Below are positions 12,699 through 22,942 of a DNA stretch of 64,000 nt, in pieces. This stretch comes from Begonia masoniana (lineage: Eukaryota; Streptophyta; Magnoliopsida; Cucurbitales; Begoniaceae). The notes beneath the pieces are model-generated. The model had not been told where the DNA came from, made no database searches, and saw only the letters and a program-made list of their open reading frames with translations. The position numbers and the translations under genes are program-made. Location: NCBI GenBank assembly GCA_022432975.1, contig CM039508.1, positions 27,580,788 through 27,644,787 on the forward strand, written 5' to 3'. The stretch's first letter is position 1. Each line of letters begins with the position of its first letter.

Positions 12699-14763
12699 TG
12701 TAACACCCTGGTTCCCTGAACCCGGTTTGTTACTCAAAACCCCGAATATTACTAAGAAAACTTGGGCCAAATTTAAAACTTCGTTGAAAATTCAGAATTT
12801 GAAATTTGACAAAACATGAAAACTTGCAGCGGAAATCGTTTAAACAAAAGTAAAATTAAACAAAGCCATGTTAAAATAATCGTTGGGAATATTAAGAAAC
12901 AATCAGTTGAGAAGCAAAGGTTTAACTCGTAAAAATAGTTTAAAGATTTCAAAAGTCAATTTCATCGACCGCCGAACAAAGTCAACAAAAAGGGGAAGGC
13001 TACTCGAAGACATCCACCGGTGACTAAACGACAAAGCACAAGATTTGTCATCCGGTCACTAAACGACAAAACATAAAATTTGTCATCCGGTCACTAAACG
13101 ACAAAATATAAAATTTATCATCTGGTCACTAAACGACAAAACATAAAATTTGTCATCCGGTCACTAAACGACAAAACATAAAATTTGTCATCCGGTCACT
13201 AAACGACAAAATATATCCTTCATCTACCGGTGACGTCAGCCGGATGATCTCTCTCATCCGATCGACTTTACTCTACATCCACCGGTGACGTCAGCCGGAA
13301 GATCTCTCTCATCCGGGCACTAGACGACAAACAAAACACCTATATCATCCGACGAACAAAACACTCGACATCATCCGATAGAAAAGAAACACAACACTAT
13401 CCACAGAAAAGAATTTACTTACTTCCCAAAGACCATTCAGAAACGACTCAAGCCATAGCATTAATCAAACACGATAAAAATCAACATTTAAAACTCAATA
13501 GATTGCTAGTAGCAGTAAATTTCAAAACGTATTCAAAATGCTAAAATTTCTACTGTCATGAGAACTCAACATACTCAGACTGAATCCTTGACTACTAGTC
13601 CTCCACACTGACAGACATCAGTTAAACCGCCCCATCAGCTGCCAGAACATTGAATAGGTGCACTCCTCCAACCCGACTAGTCCTCAGTGAACTCAGTAAA
13701 CACACCTGCTGTCACTTCTTCACCTACATCACAAAACTCATCTATTAGCCTAATGCTAAGTAAGTAATGCAAAATGAAATGAATTACTGAAACATAAACT
13801 CCTAATCATGCAATTTCTACTTTCTCATCTTAGTTGCTCATTCATCGTTTCGGATTCAGATCCCCCTGTGAAATTGGGAGTTGGATCAACTCTCCCAAAG
13901 TATGTATCCACTGACTCATTAAGGGGCGGATTAATTCCCTTAACAGTAAATCTGATTCACATGTTCAGATCCCCCTGTGAAATTGGAAGTTGGATCAGCT
14001 CTTCCAAAGTATATATCCACTGTCTCATTAAGGGGCGGATTAATTCCCTTAACAGTAAATCTGATTCACTTTGCTGTTTCATCACATTCAATCCTCTCCA
14101 TACCAATATGTATTAAAATTCATTTTCGTATACATTTTGAAAACATGATGCATGGCATACAAACATATCCAAGTAAATACAAACCTAACGTTTTGTGATG
14201 TAGGCCCGAAGGCACAAGCAAACATTACTTACCTGGTCTCCTGGAAATCACTCGGTTTCAACTACCCTGGAAGCCTTGCCCACCTAGTTTCATAAGCAAA
14301 ATACCGATTAGATTACCACCAACCGTATCCTACATCATTCAGAACCTAAGGAGCTAGTTTGGAAGTTCTGGTCATTGTACACTCTCAGCTCAGTACTAAA
14401 CCCGAACTCCATTCTTTCACAATATCGACATAATACTCACACATTGCGCTCCCACTGCTATCTAACCACTAAAATCTTCAAGAGAACGAAAGGAAAACTT
14501 ACCTAGTTGAGGAATGAGGATCGGAGAGGAGAATCGCCTGGGGTTCTGCTGAGCCTGAGCTGAATACCGAGAAAGGAGAAATGAGGGAACAGTGGCGGCT
14601 AAACCTCATTAAACCCTTCCTTAAATACATTATCCTCTTTTCAAAAAGGCTAATTACTCTTTTGCCCTTGCATAGTTATTAATTAACCTAATCATCATTT
14701 TCTACCAAATCCTCACATTATAAATGGTTAGTTAAATTCGGTTCAATAGAACCGGGTGCTACA
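12699..14763 (-). mobile_element. Solo LTR nested in the LTR of C
   Basis: It starts TGTAACACCCTGG and ends ACCGGGTGCTACA, is 2065 bp long, and is flanked on both sides by AAATT (12694-12698 and 14764-14768). There is no internal region, so it is a solo LTR left by recombination between the two LTRs of a full element. Orientation is minus, with the same family layout as A, B and F. It carries two hairpin units at about 13868-13942 and 13982-14058. Confidence 0.92.
13012..13216. repeat. 35-bp tandem repeats in the solo LTR
   Basis: About six units of a 35-bp sequence are present, of the form CATCCGGTCACTAAACGAC followed by AAAACATAAAATTTGT. Units begin near 13049, 13084, 13119, 13154 and 13189, and differ by single bases. 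The array lies in the part of the LTR that holds different short arrays in other copies. Confidence 0.88.
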
Positions 14764-15522
14764 AAATTTCTCGAATTTTAACATTTTTCCACAAATTAAT
14801 CTAGTTTCGTCCAATAACGCTCAATAAGTTCTATACGTTCATAAACTACGATAACCTGTTGATTTTTAAACCCGAAATCGCATTTTTAACCTAAACCCTA
14901 ACGAAACCCTAACGTTAAATCGGCTCAAAAATTGAAAACTAACGGTCTAGAATCATAGATTCATACCTTGGGTTGCGAGAGGAGGAGGAAACATGAAGGA
15001 AGCGAGACGATCGGAGAATAAACGGAGGTCGAACGTTGAATCGCCGTCGACGGCAGAGAGGAAATCGCTCTCTGGTTTTCTCACGCAGCAGGGAAGAAAT
15101 GAAGAAGAATAAAAGTTTTTGTTATTTTATAATATTGATTTGGCAGATTACCGTTTTGCCCTTGCATTGTTTTTATATTCGTTTCGTCGTTTGTTTCGTT
15201 AATTAACTAGCTATTCGGTTCCACCAAATCACCTTATTTCACCAATAAGTCCAACTCATTATTTGGGATTTATTAAAACTGTCTGTTAGCAATTCGGACC
15301 TCGTTTTCTATTTTTACTAAAACGTTCTTTATATTACGAGAAACTTAATTATTCGAAATATAGTGTTATTACTCCAAAAAATCCCGTAAATTTCTTAAAA
15401 TTCCAATTAATCGTTAGGATTCTAATGACGCTTTCTTTTTGCCAAATGGACTTGATTCGATATATTTACAAAAATGCCATCGTTTATTATAATATTAATA
15501 TCCCGAAAAGCCGGGTATTACA

Positions 15523-15833
15523 GATAGCAACCAATGCAGCGAGGAATCGAAATAGAACTCACCTAGTTTGGAGAAAGATCGAATGGAAGAATCTCCTAGA
15601 GAGCTCTGCTACTTGAGCTGAATACCGAGAGAGGAAAATAGGGAAAGAGTGGCGGCTTCAGTGCATTAAACCTATCCCTCTTTCCTTAAATATGTTATCC
15701 GCTTTTGAAATATTCCAATTTACTCTTATGCCCTCGCCTAGTCACCTAATAACCCTACTTTAATTATTGCTATTTGAAGTATGCCATTAAATTAAAAGAA
15801 TAGAGAACTGGTTCGATAGAACCGGGTGTTACA
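15523..15833 (-). repeat. Minus-oriented gypsy LTR B, right piece
   Basis: This continues the LTR cut at 4942. It runs from the repeated GATAG to GGTTCGATAGAACCGGGTGTTACA-type ends, which is the reverse of the LTR start TGTAACACCCGG. It contains the exon-leader-like part found at the 5' end of these LTRs (GAGCTGAATACCGAGAGAGG). Together with 3617-4942 it gives a nearly full LTR. Confidence 0.85.
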
Positions 15834-15920
15834 AGTCTAATCCCAAGAATCTTTTTCATCAAACTCTCCATTTCCATTAATAATATCTTGCTATGACTTT
15901 GTAATGTCTCCAGTTCTCTT
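15834..15920. other. Host flank to the left of the 971-bp duplication
   Basis: This short non-LTR stretch continues into the duplicated segment. On the minus strand the flank reads as open sequence related to the 66-bp repeat flank at 18844-18958. I do not recognise a gene. Confidence 0.4.
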
Positions 15921-16891
15921 AGTACAAAATTATCCATTTTGAACCGCAAGTCAAACGATTTTTTCTTGGTGTTAGCCCAAAATGTATTATACTATGAGAG
16001 AAGAGACCTTCACTTATAAACCATTCACTTTCCACTCTCCTAAGTAATGTGAGATTGTGCACCTCTACTAGTATTGGTCGAGTCCTCATATTGGGCCCTC
16101 TTCGCCTTCACATGAGGCATTGTCTCAATCTTCATCTGTAACGACCCCAGCCAGGAGCCGTCACGTGATCATAATTCTTAGTCTCCTAATCATTCGGTTC
16201 ATACTTCATGCACCTTATTCATCAATGGTACGTTTACTTTTATATATTTTTTTTTTGAAACACATCTTAATGCATCTGCCGATGCGGCATCTGCCGATAG
16301 TTACAGACACAACATCTACAAATGGAAGAAAGGCGACATCTACCGATCGCTAGACGACAACGACTCCTTACATCATCCGGTAGTTTAACACACATCTACC
16401 GGTCGTCACGGGCTTTCCACGTGACTCACTAAATACAAACAGAATTCACCCACCGATAGAAAACACCCCATCCGGGCACTAACGACAAACTTCCTAATAC
16501 ATCTACCGGTGGACATGTGCAGATCACGTGTCCGTTAATGAACAACAACCAAGAAGACATCTTCTGGTAGCTTAAACGACAAAGTAACACTTTAGTTAAA
16601 CCTTATGGTGTAGGTGAAGAAGGTTCAGGTGAGGATGCTATGTTCAAAGAGGATGTTTAAAGCTGGTTGCTGGAGGATGCTCAGAATGACAGTGCAGGAC
16701 TGGAGAGGCGATTTATGTCCCCCGGTTATGCTCATAGTATGTCAGTGGTTTATATGATAGAAAAGGTCTAGGTGGATTAAGATTTCTTATAACAATGGAA
16801 TCTGAATTAGCTGATTTAGAATTCGGAATCTGTTAGGGATTTTAAGGATTAATGAATGGCCTGTTTTACTTAAGTCTTCCGCTATCTATGC
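15921..16891. repeat. 971-bp direct duplication, copy 1
   Basis: This is nearly identical to 17397-18367; by eye I see only two single-base length differences, near 15990 and 16603. It includes 216 bases of host flank and the first 755 bases of an LTR derivative starting TGTAACGACCCC at 16137. Copy 1 then runs on into LTR sequence with 25-bp repeats. Confidence 0.92.
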
Positions 16892-17360
16892 TCTGAATGA
16901 AATGTAGTTTATCAGTAAAGTTTATGGTCAAGTTGAGCTATATAAATGTTGGAATGAGTTCTGTCGTAGGAGTTTCTATCGGTGGAAACTAAGTTAGCGT
17001 TTTCTACCGGTAGATGTTGTTTGACTATCGGTAGAAGTCGAGATAAATTTTCCCTTTCGGAAGATGAAATCTTTGGTGTTAATGAGGCACGTGAGAAGCT
17101 CGTGTCGAGCGGGCAGAAATAGAGTGTTTTGTCATCGGCAGAAGTAGAGTGTTACGTCATCGGCAGAAGTAGAATGTTACGTCATCGGCAGAAGTAGAGT
17201 GTTTTGTCATCGGCAGATGTAGGTATTTACGTCATCGGCAGAAGTAGAGTGTTTTGTCATCGGCAGATGTAGGTATTTACGTCATCGGTAGAAGTAGAGT
17301 GTTTTGTCATCGGCAGATGTAGGTATTTATGTCATCGGCAGATGTAGCGCGTTTTCCACC
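16137..17360. mobile_element. Truncated copy of the palindromic LTR derivative
   Basis: It begins with a minus-oriented LTR 3' end (TGTAACGACCCCAGCC). Near 16600 it switches to plus-oriented LTR body (GGTGTAGGTGAAGAAGG), then continues into a plus-oriented array of 25-bp repeats. It has no right terminus: at about 17361 it joins host flank (TTTCATTTTTGGGGTTAG), apparently because the duplication cut it. It therefore keeps more LTR body than the complete copy at 17614-18755. Confidence 0.75.
17111..17360. repeat. 25-bp tandem repeats
   Basis: Ten units of 25 bp are present, of two alternating types: CGGCAGAAGTAGAGTGTTTT plus GTCAT, and CGGCAGATGTAGGTATTTAC plus GTCAT. The alternation suggests duplication of a 50-bp pair. 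It is the plus-oriented form of the CGG-NN-GATG arrays near LTR 3' ends. Confidence 0.92.
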
Positions 17361-17396
17361 GAGATGAGTTTCATTTTTGGGGTTAGTAGTCTTTCT

Positions 17397-18367
17397 AGTA
17401 CAAAATTATCCATTTTGAACCGCAAGTCAAACGATTTTTTCTTGGTGTTAGCCCAAAAATGTATTATACTATGAGAGAAGAGACCTTCACTTATAAACCA
17501 TTCACTTTCCACTCTCCTAAGTAATGTGAGATTGTGCACCTCTACTAGTATTGGTCGAGTCCTCATATTGGGCCCTCTTCGCCTTCACATGAGGCATTGT
17601 CTCAATCTTCATCTGTAACGACCCCAGCCAGGAGCCGTCACGTGATCATAATTCTTAGTCTCCTAATCATTCGGTTCATACTTCATGCACCTTATTCATC
17701 AATGGTACGTTTACTTTTATATATTTTTTTTTTGAAACACATCTTAATGCATCTGCCGATGCGGCATCTGCCGATAGTTACAGACACAACATCTACAAAT
17801 GGAAGAAAGGCGACATCTACCGATCGCTAGACGACAACGACTCCTTACATCATCCGGTAGTTTAACACACATCTACCGGTCGTCACGGGCTTTCCACGTG
17901 ACTCACTAAATACAAACAGAATTCACCCACCGATAGAAAACACCCCATCCGGGCACTAACGACAAACTTCCTAATACATCTACCGGTGGACATGTGCAGA
18001 TCACGTGTCCGTTAATGAACAACAACCAAGAAGACATCTTCTGGTAGCTTAAACGACAAAGTAACACTTTAGTTAACCTTATGGTGTAGGTGAAGAAGGT
18101 TCAGGTAAGGATGCTATGTTCAAAGAGGATGTTTAAAGCTGGTTGCTGGAGGATGCTCAGAATGACAGTGCAGGACTGGAGAGGCGATTTATGTCCCCCG
18201 GTTATGCTCATAGTATGTCAGTGGTTTATATGATAGAAAAGGTCTAGGTGGATTAAGATTTCTTATAACAATGGAATCTGAATTAGCTGATTTAGAATTC
18301 GGAATCTGTTAGGGATTTTAAGGATTAATGAATGGCCTGTTTTACTTAAGTCTTCCGCTATCTATGC
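17397..18367. repeat. 971-bp direct duplication, copy 2
   Basis: This is the second copy of 15921-16891. Its left edge is preceded by TTAGTAGTCTTTCT, which matches the right host flank near 18895 rather than the left flank. That is the junction expected from an unequal exchange. Confidence 0.92.
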
Positions 18368-18755
18368 AGTGATCGCACATGTCACGGCGATGTATTAGGA
18401 AGTTTGTCGTTAGTGCCCGGATGGGGTGTTTTCTATCGGTGGGTGAATTCTGTTTGTATTTAGTGAGTCACGTGGAAAGCCCGTGACGACCGGTAGATGT
18501 GTGTTAAACTACCAGATGATGTAAGGAGTCGTTGTCGTCTAGCGATCGGTAGATGTCGCCTGTCTTCCATCGGTAGATGTTGTGTCTATAACTATCGGCA
18601 GATGCCGCATCGGCAGATGCATTAAGATGTGTTTCAAAAAAAATATAAATAAAAGTAAACGTACCATTGATGAATAAGGTGCATGAAGTATGAACCGAAT
18701 GATTAGGAGACTAAGAATTATGATCACGTGACGGCTCCTGGCTGGGGTCGTTACA
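17614..18755. mobile_element. Palindromic LTR derivative with inverted LTR 3' ends
   Basis: It is 1142 bp long. The left arm (17614 to about 18006) and the right arm (about 18368-18755) are inverted copies of each other, both ending in GGCTGGGGTCGTTACA read outward. The middle of about 360 bp is plus-oriented LTR body with the TGTAGGTGAAGAAGG block. Both sides have TCATC (17609-17613 and 18756-18760), the 5-bp duplication left by a retroviral-type integrase. So both ends are the 3' terminus of an LTR, not a 5' and a 3' terminus. The arms carry CGG-NN-GATG repeats, CACGTG sites and several small differences between arms. Confidence 0.85.
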
Positions 18756-19150
18756 TCATCCCCTTACGGCCCGATGTCCCCTTCAGGCTCATTTCCTGAT
18801 AGGCTTTGGCTCTCAAATTATTTGTAACGTCCTCAATTCTCCAAGTACAAAATTGTACGCTTTGAGCTGAAGATCGCACAGTTTCATTTTTGGGGTTAGT
18901 AGTCTTTCTAGTACAAAATTATCCGCTTTGAGTTGAATATCGCACAGTTTCATTTTTGGGATTTTCCTAAAACTTGTTGCACTAGGTAGAGAGGAGAATT
19001 CTACAACTGTGGCATTAGGATGGTTTGAGTCAACGACAATATAGTTAAGTTTTGACTTAATGCCCTCTCTCTCATTGTGCATTTCACGCATGAAAAGCTT
19101 TAAACTACCTACCTCTAACATATACTAGGAGTACCCAACCATATAACAAG
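18756..19150. other. Host flank with 66-bp repeats, no gene recognised
   Basis: A 66-bp unit starting AGTACAAAATT occurs at 18844 and again at 18910. On the minus strand a 102-codon open frame spans it (18813-19121) and shows a 22-residue internal repeat (MKLCDIQLKADNFVLERLLT, then a close copy). Related readings (NFVL.EL.TLQ) occur in the flank at 15834-15950, so the flank held several copies before the LTR insertion. It may be a remnant of a repeat protein or plain tandem DNA. I do not assign a function. Confidence 0.4.
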
Positions 19151-21729
19151 TGTAGCGACCCCAACCCGATCAGGGCCGCCACGGACTAACCATGACGTAA
19201 CCTTAACCTAAGCCCTCGTAAGCACATAAGATTTTTTTTTTTTTTTTTTTTTTTTAAACTTTATAAACTTTAAGTGATCCTAAGGCGAAATCAAAATCGA
19301 AATTTGAATTGAAGTCTATGATTTAAACCATTTAAAACAAAACCTTTTTTTTTTTTTTTAAACTTTATAAACTTTAAGTTATCCTAAGGCGAAATCAAAA
19401 TCGAAATTGGAATTGAAGTCTATGTTTTAAACCATTTAAAACAAAACCATTAATAACTTAAAACAGTTAACAATTAAAGTAAAATCAATTAAAACAAACA
19501 ATTAAAACAGGGAGGGCAAAAAGACAAAACCGTGACAAAAGGGAAGGGCGATCGACCTCCAAATTCAGGAGATCGATCGCCGAGCCATCAAACATCAGGG
19601 GCGATCGATCGCCCCTGAACCAGCAATCGATCGCAAAATCGACAACAGGGAGGGGCGATCAGTCGCCCCTCACACCCGCGCCCAGTTGCCCCTTTCAATA
19701 GCCGATCGTTCGCCCCTCCTGGCGATCGATCGGCAACGGCTCTGGAATCCGAATTCCAGAGCCTTGCTTCTTCCCTTCACCACCTCCTGCAAAAACATTT
19801 CCCCAAAGTCCTCTCCTTCCATAAACACTCAACAAAACCACCTCTCATTCCCTTCATAAAACATAATACAACTTTACCACATAATCTAATCCATCAAACA
19901 AACATCGACATAAACTCTCAATTTCCTAAAATTCAACAAAACCAAAACGTATCAACTCATTCAAAACTACACCTCTCCAAGCCTACATCCACTAAAAAAT
20001 TCCCAAAATATAAAATTTCTCCACATATCCTAAATCCCTCACATTTTAACATCAAAACAAGTTCGCATCAATTACCCAAAATAGCTCGGAGTACACCCAC
20101 GGTCATCGAATCTTGCCAAAACACACTCCGTCGCCACGAGCACCATCCGTCGACCACCTATTCCTTGTCATCAAGAGAAACTCTCAGCTTCACACCTGTC
20201 ACCTACATCACACAACATAAACATTAAGCCTAATGCTTAGTAAGGGGATGCACTATACTCTACATGTACATGAATGCATGAATTCATAAAACTTATTCTT
20301 TTACTTGTTCTTATTCTTTTTCATAACATGAATCGTGTTGGGGAGGTAGGCAAGTGCGTGTACATAGTCCTTTCGGCCGTATTCATTGTCCAAATATGGA
20401 AAGTGATTCATGGTCCCTCGAGTTGGACGGTTTTGTTGTTCATGGTCATACCACCCCATCTTACTTAATCATTTCATACGTTTCATTTTCATGCATGTAA
20501 AACATTTCATATGTCATTGAGAAAACATGATGCATGAGGAATCTACGTACACATATCATCAAGACATATCATCAAACAATTCACATTGTACATGGACATA
20601 CACTACTCTTAACAAACTTCACAAACAACTAATAACTAACATCCTAGGCTACCCGACTCATTAAACCCCACAATCAGAAAATCATCATCAAAAACAACAA
20701 AAGCCTAACGTTGACACGATGTAGGGCCTTAAGGGCTGGAAACCTAGCACCCACTTACCTGGCGTCCGTAGCAAGCCGTGCACCGTCCGTAAAGTCATCT
20801 CCACCTAAAGCATTTCAAAAGTAGAGGCATTAACATAGATCCTAAATAAACAATTTTCTAACTTAAACTAAGCTCCTAGCTTAAACTATTCTCCCTAAAA
20901 TTTCAATTTTCTCTATTTGGGCATTTCATCGAACACATTGCGCTCACAATTTAACAAACTCCATTAATGGCTTTTCTTCAAACTCTAACCACCAAAATTA
21001 ACCTAATAATCACTCAAACACCATTAATCCATTCAATATACTCAAATAACCACAAAAGTATCATCAAAGGACAACAAAATCGCTATCTTATCGATTTCTC
21101 ACGAATCCAAAAAATTCACACAAAACCCTAAATCGAAAAACATCCCAAAAACGAAACAACACTTGCCCAAAGAATAGAACTTACCTAGAGGGTTGATTTG
21201 GGGAAGAAAATGAAGAAGAAACGCCGGAGGAAGGAAGCCGTTGATCGTCGTTTGAAGCATCGGCCGTGAGAGAAGAAGGAGAGCAAAAGGGAGAGCTCTC
21301 TGGCGTGAGGGAGAGAAATGAGAAAAAGGTGGAGAGGGGCATGTAATTTTATAAAAATTTAACTTACCAAATTACCTAAATGCCCTTTCAGTTAACTTTC
21401 TACTTGGTTCGTTAATTAGCCTAACGGTTTGGTTTCTTCAAGATGTTCTTATTTCACTAAATATTTCTATTTAATCATAGGGTTCTAACAAAACTCTCCG
21501 TTCGCAAAACGGACTTAATTTACTATTTTTACGAATTAAAACGCTATAGGGCTAAAATAGAATTTGGCATTACGCTATCAATTTGGATTTCTAAAAATTT
21601 ACTTATTCTTCTAAAAATCCCCATAAATTTTTAGGGCCCTAATAAAACCTTTCGCTCACAAAACGGACCTATATTTCTTATTTATGAAAATACCCTTGGA
21701 GCGGAAACCCAAAAAACTCGGGTGTTACA
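19151..21729 (-). repeat. 3' LTR of element D
   Basis: It starts TGTAGCGACCCCAACCC and ends AACTCGGGTGTTACA. The minus strand reads AAGGAGGGAAGGA just inside it (21730-21742), the polypurine tract. Near its left end are two tandem copies of a roughly 110-bp unit, each beginning with a long T run (19228 on and about 19346 on). A GC-rich palindrome cluster is at 19546-19763. Confidence 0.92.
19546..19763. repeat. GC-rich palindrome cluster in the LTR of D
   Basis: CGATCGATCG cores occur several times, one inside a perfect 22-bp palindrome with arms CAGGGGCGATC. GGGGCGATCAGTCGCCCC and a TCTGGAATCCGAATTCCAGA palindrome also occur. The block stands out as GC-rich in AT-rich LTR sequence. Confidence 0.85.
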
Positions 21730-22942
21730 TCCTTCCCTCCTTAATTGGAATTTTGTCCTCAAAATTGCTGTTTGGTTAACTTCTAATTACTCACCCTCAC
21801 ATTATCTAAGTACGATGCTCGTAATACTAACCTTGACACCCTTATGGTCTTACTCACCATTTGGGTCTTGATAGCTTCCTATATCTCCAAAGCTCTAAAT
21901 CCTCCTAACTACGCACTTCATAACTCAATCGCTCATACACTCATCGACTTCGATATAATCCTCTGTCACTTAGAACCTCGAATTTCCTCTAACTTAACCT
22001 CGAGCTAAGTTCATTCGGTTTCTAACTCCTCAAATTTTGTGGCAACAACACGCACCTAACTACATCAAACCCTCAAAGCTTCTCCAATTCAATGACACTA
22101 AGGATCTGATACGAAGATTTCTCATCCTAATCCTCTATTCCAAACTCATCTCTACACTACTATCTAATTTCCTATTTATCATTTTCACTTTCTGAACCTA
22201 CTTATCTTGGGCAATTATAACATTTCCTTAATCACTCTAATGTCATTCTCGTACACAGGGCTTTAAATACTTAAATCTATCCCTTTACGCTTTCTCAGTA
22301 TCTTCTAAGTTTCTAAAATTACTTCCACTATGTTCCCCCTTTTTTTTTCCCAACTCTTACCTCGATCTTCATCATTCACTAACAAATCCTTAAGTCTAAG
22401 CTAACTCGTTAAACTATTCACCCAACACCTTAAAGGGTGCATAAACAAATTGACGTAACTTACGAGTCGAAACTTTCCTATACCTCCTATTCTAACCTCA
22501 CTTCTAAGCTCACTTGCACCATCTTCGTGCAACTCTTTCTTCCTCTCATCCAATATGCTCAAAATTCTATACCCTTAACTACTTGACTCTTATTCCAACC
22601 TTCATTTAATCTAGTTAATCTTCTCACTTACCCGTATGACACTATTCGAAGCCCATGAATCAACCTAACCACTTATTTTATATTACATTACATAGTCTCT
22701 ATTTCTCGATTGGTAATATTACATTACATAGTCTCTATTTTCTCGGATTGTAATTTACTTTACACACTTAAGTTTATCAACCTTAATTTTTTTTTTTTTA
22801 GCTATTTACAAAATCATTGGCCTCGACTTGTTACATACAGGTCGAGCCTTTGAGATTTCCTAATATAATCTTATTCGCACGACCCTAACTTTCGAGTTTA
22901 ATTTCAAATCTAACCCTTCATCTAATTAAGCAATGCCCTAAA

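Larger units (their letters stand above)
4943..15522 (-). mobile_element. Element C: non-autonomous Ty3/gypsy element with decayed pol
   Basis: The element has LTRs at 4943-7335 and 11041-15522, a primer-binding site at 11021-11035, a gag remnant, and the 5-bp target-site duplication GATAG on both sides (4938-4942 and 15523-15527). Orientation is minus. Without the solo LTR nested in its right LTR, the two LTRs are 2393 and about 2412 bp. They look almost identical by eye, so insertion is recent. The internal part (7336-11040, 3.7 kb) is short for a gypsy element and codes for no intact protein. It probably moved using enzymes from a relative (inference). Confidence 0.92.
11041..15522 (-). 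repeat. 5' LTR of element C, interrupted by a solo LTR
   Basis: It starts TGTGACAACCC and ends AGCCGGGTATTACA. It is split by the minus-oriented solo LTR at 12699-14763. At the split the left LTR reads through without a gap (TTTCAAAATTTCTCG near 6574), which proves the insertion. The right piece resumes at 14764 with the repeated AAATT. Confidence 0.9.

Noticed and set aside
4943..15522. Idea that C is a gag-only TR-GAG element that never had pol
   Set aside because: Eroded integrase-like stretches can still be read on the minus strand, so a pol was once present.
16120..18727. Three similar 62-77-codon frames (16120, 17597 and 18539 on the other strand)
   Set aside because: They are the arms of the palindromic LTR derivative and its duplicate, not independent genes.
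20274..20468. 64-codon hydrophobic open frame, also present at 28757-28951
   Set aside because: It lies in both LTRs of D and is conserved only because the LTRs are copies of each other; no start context or homology supports a gene.
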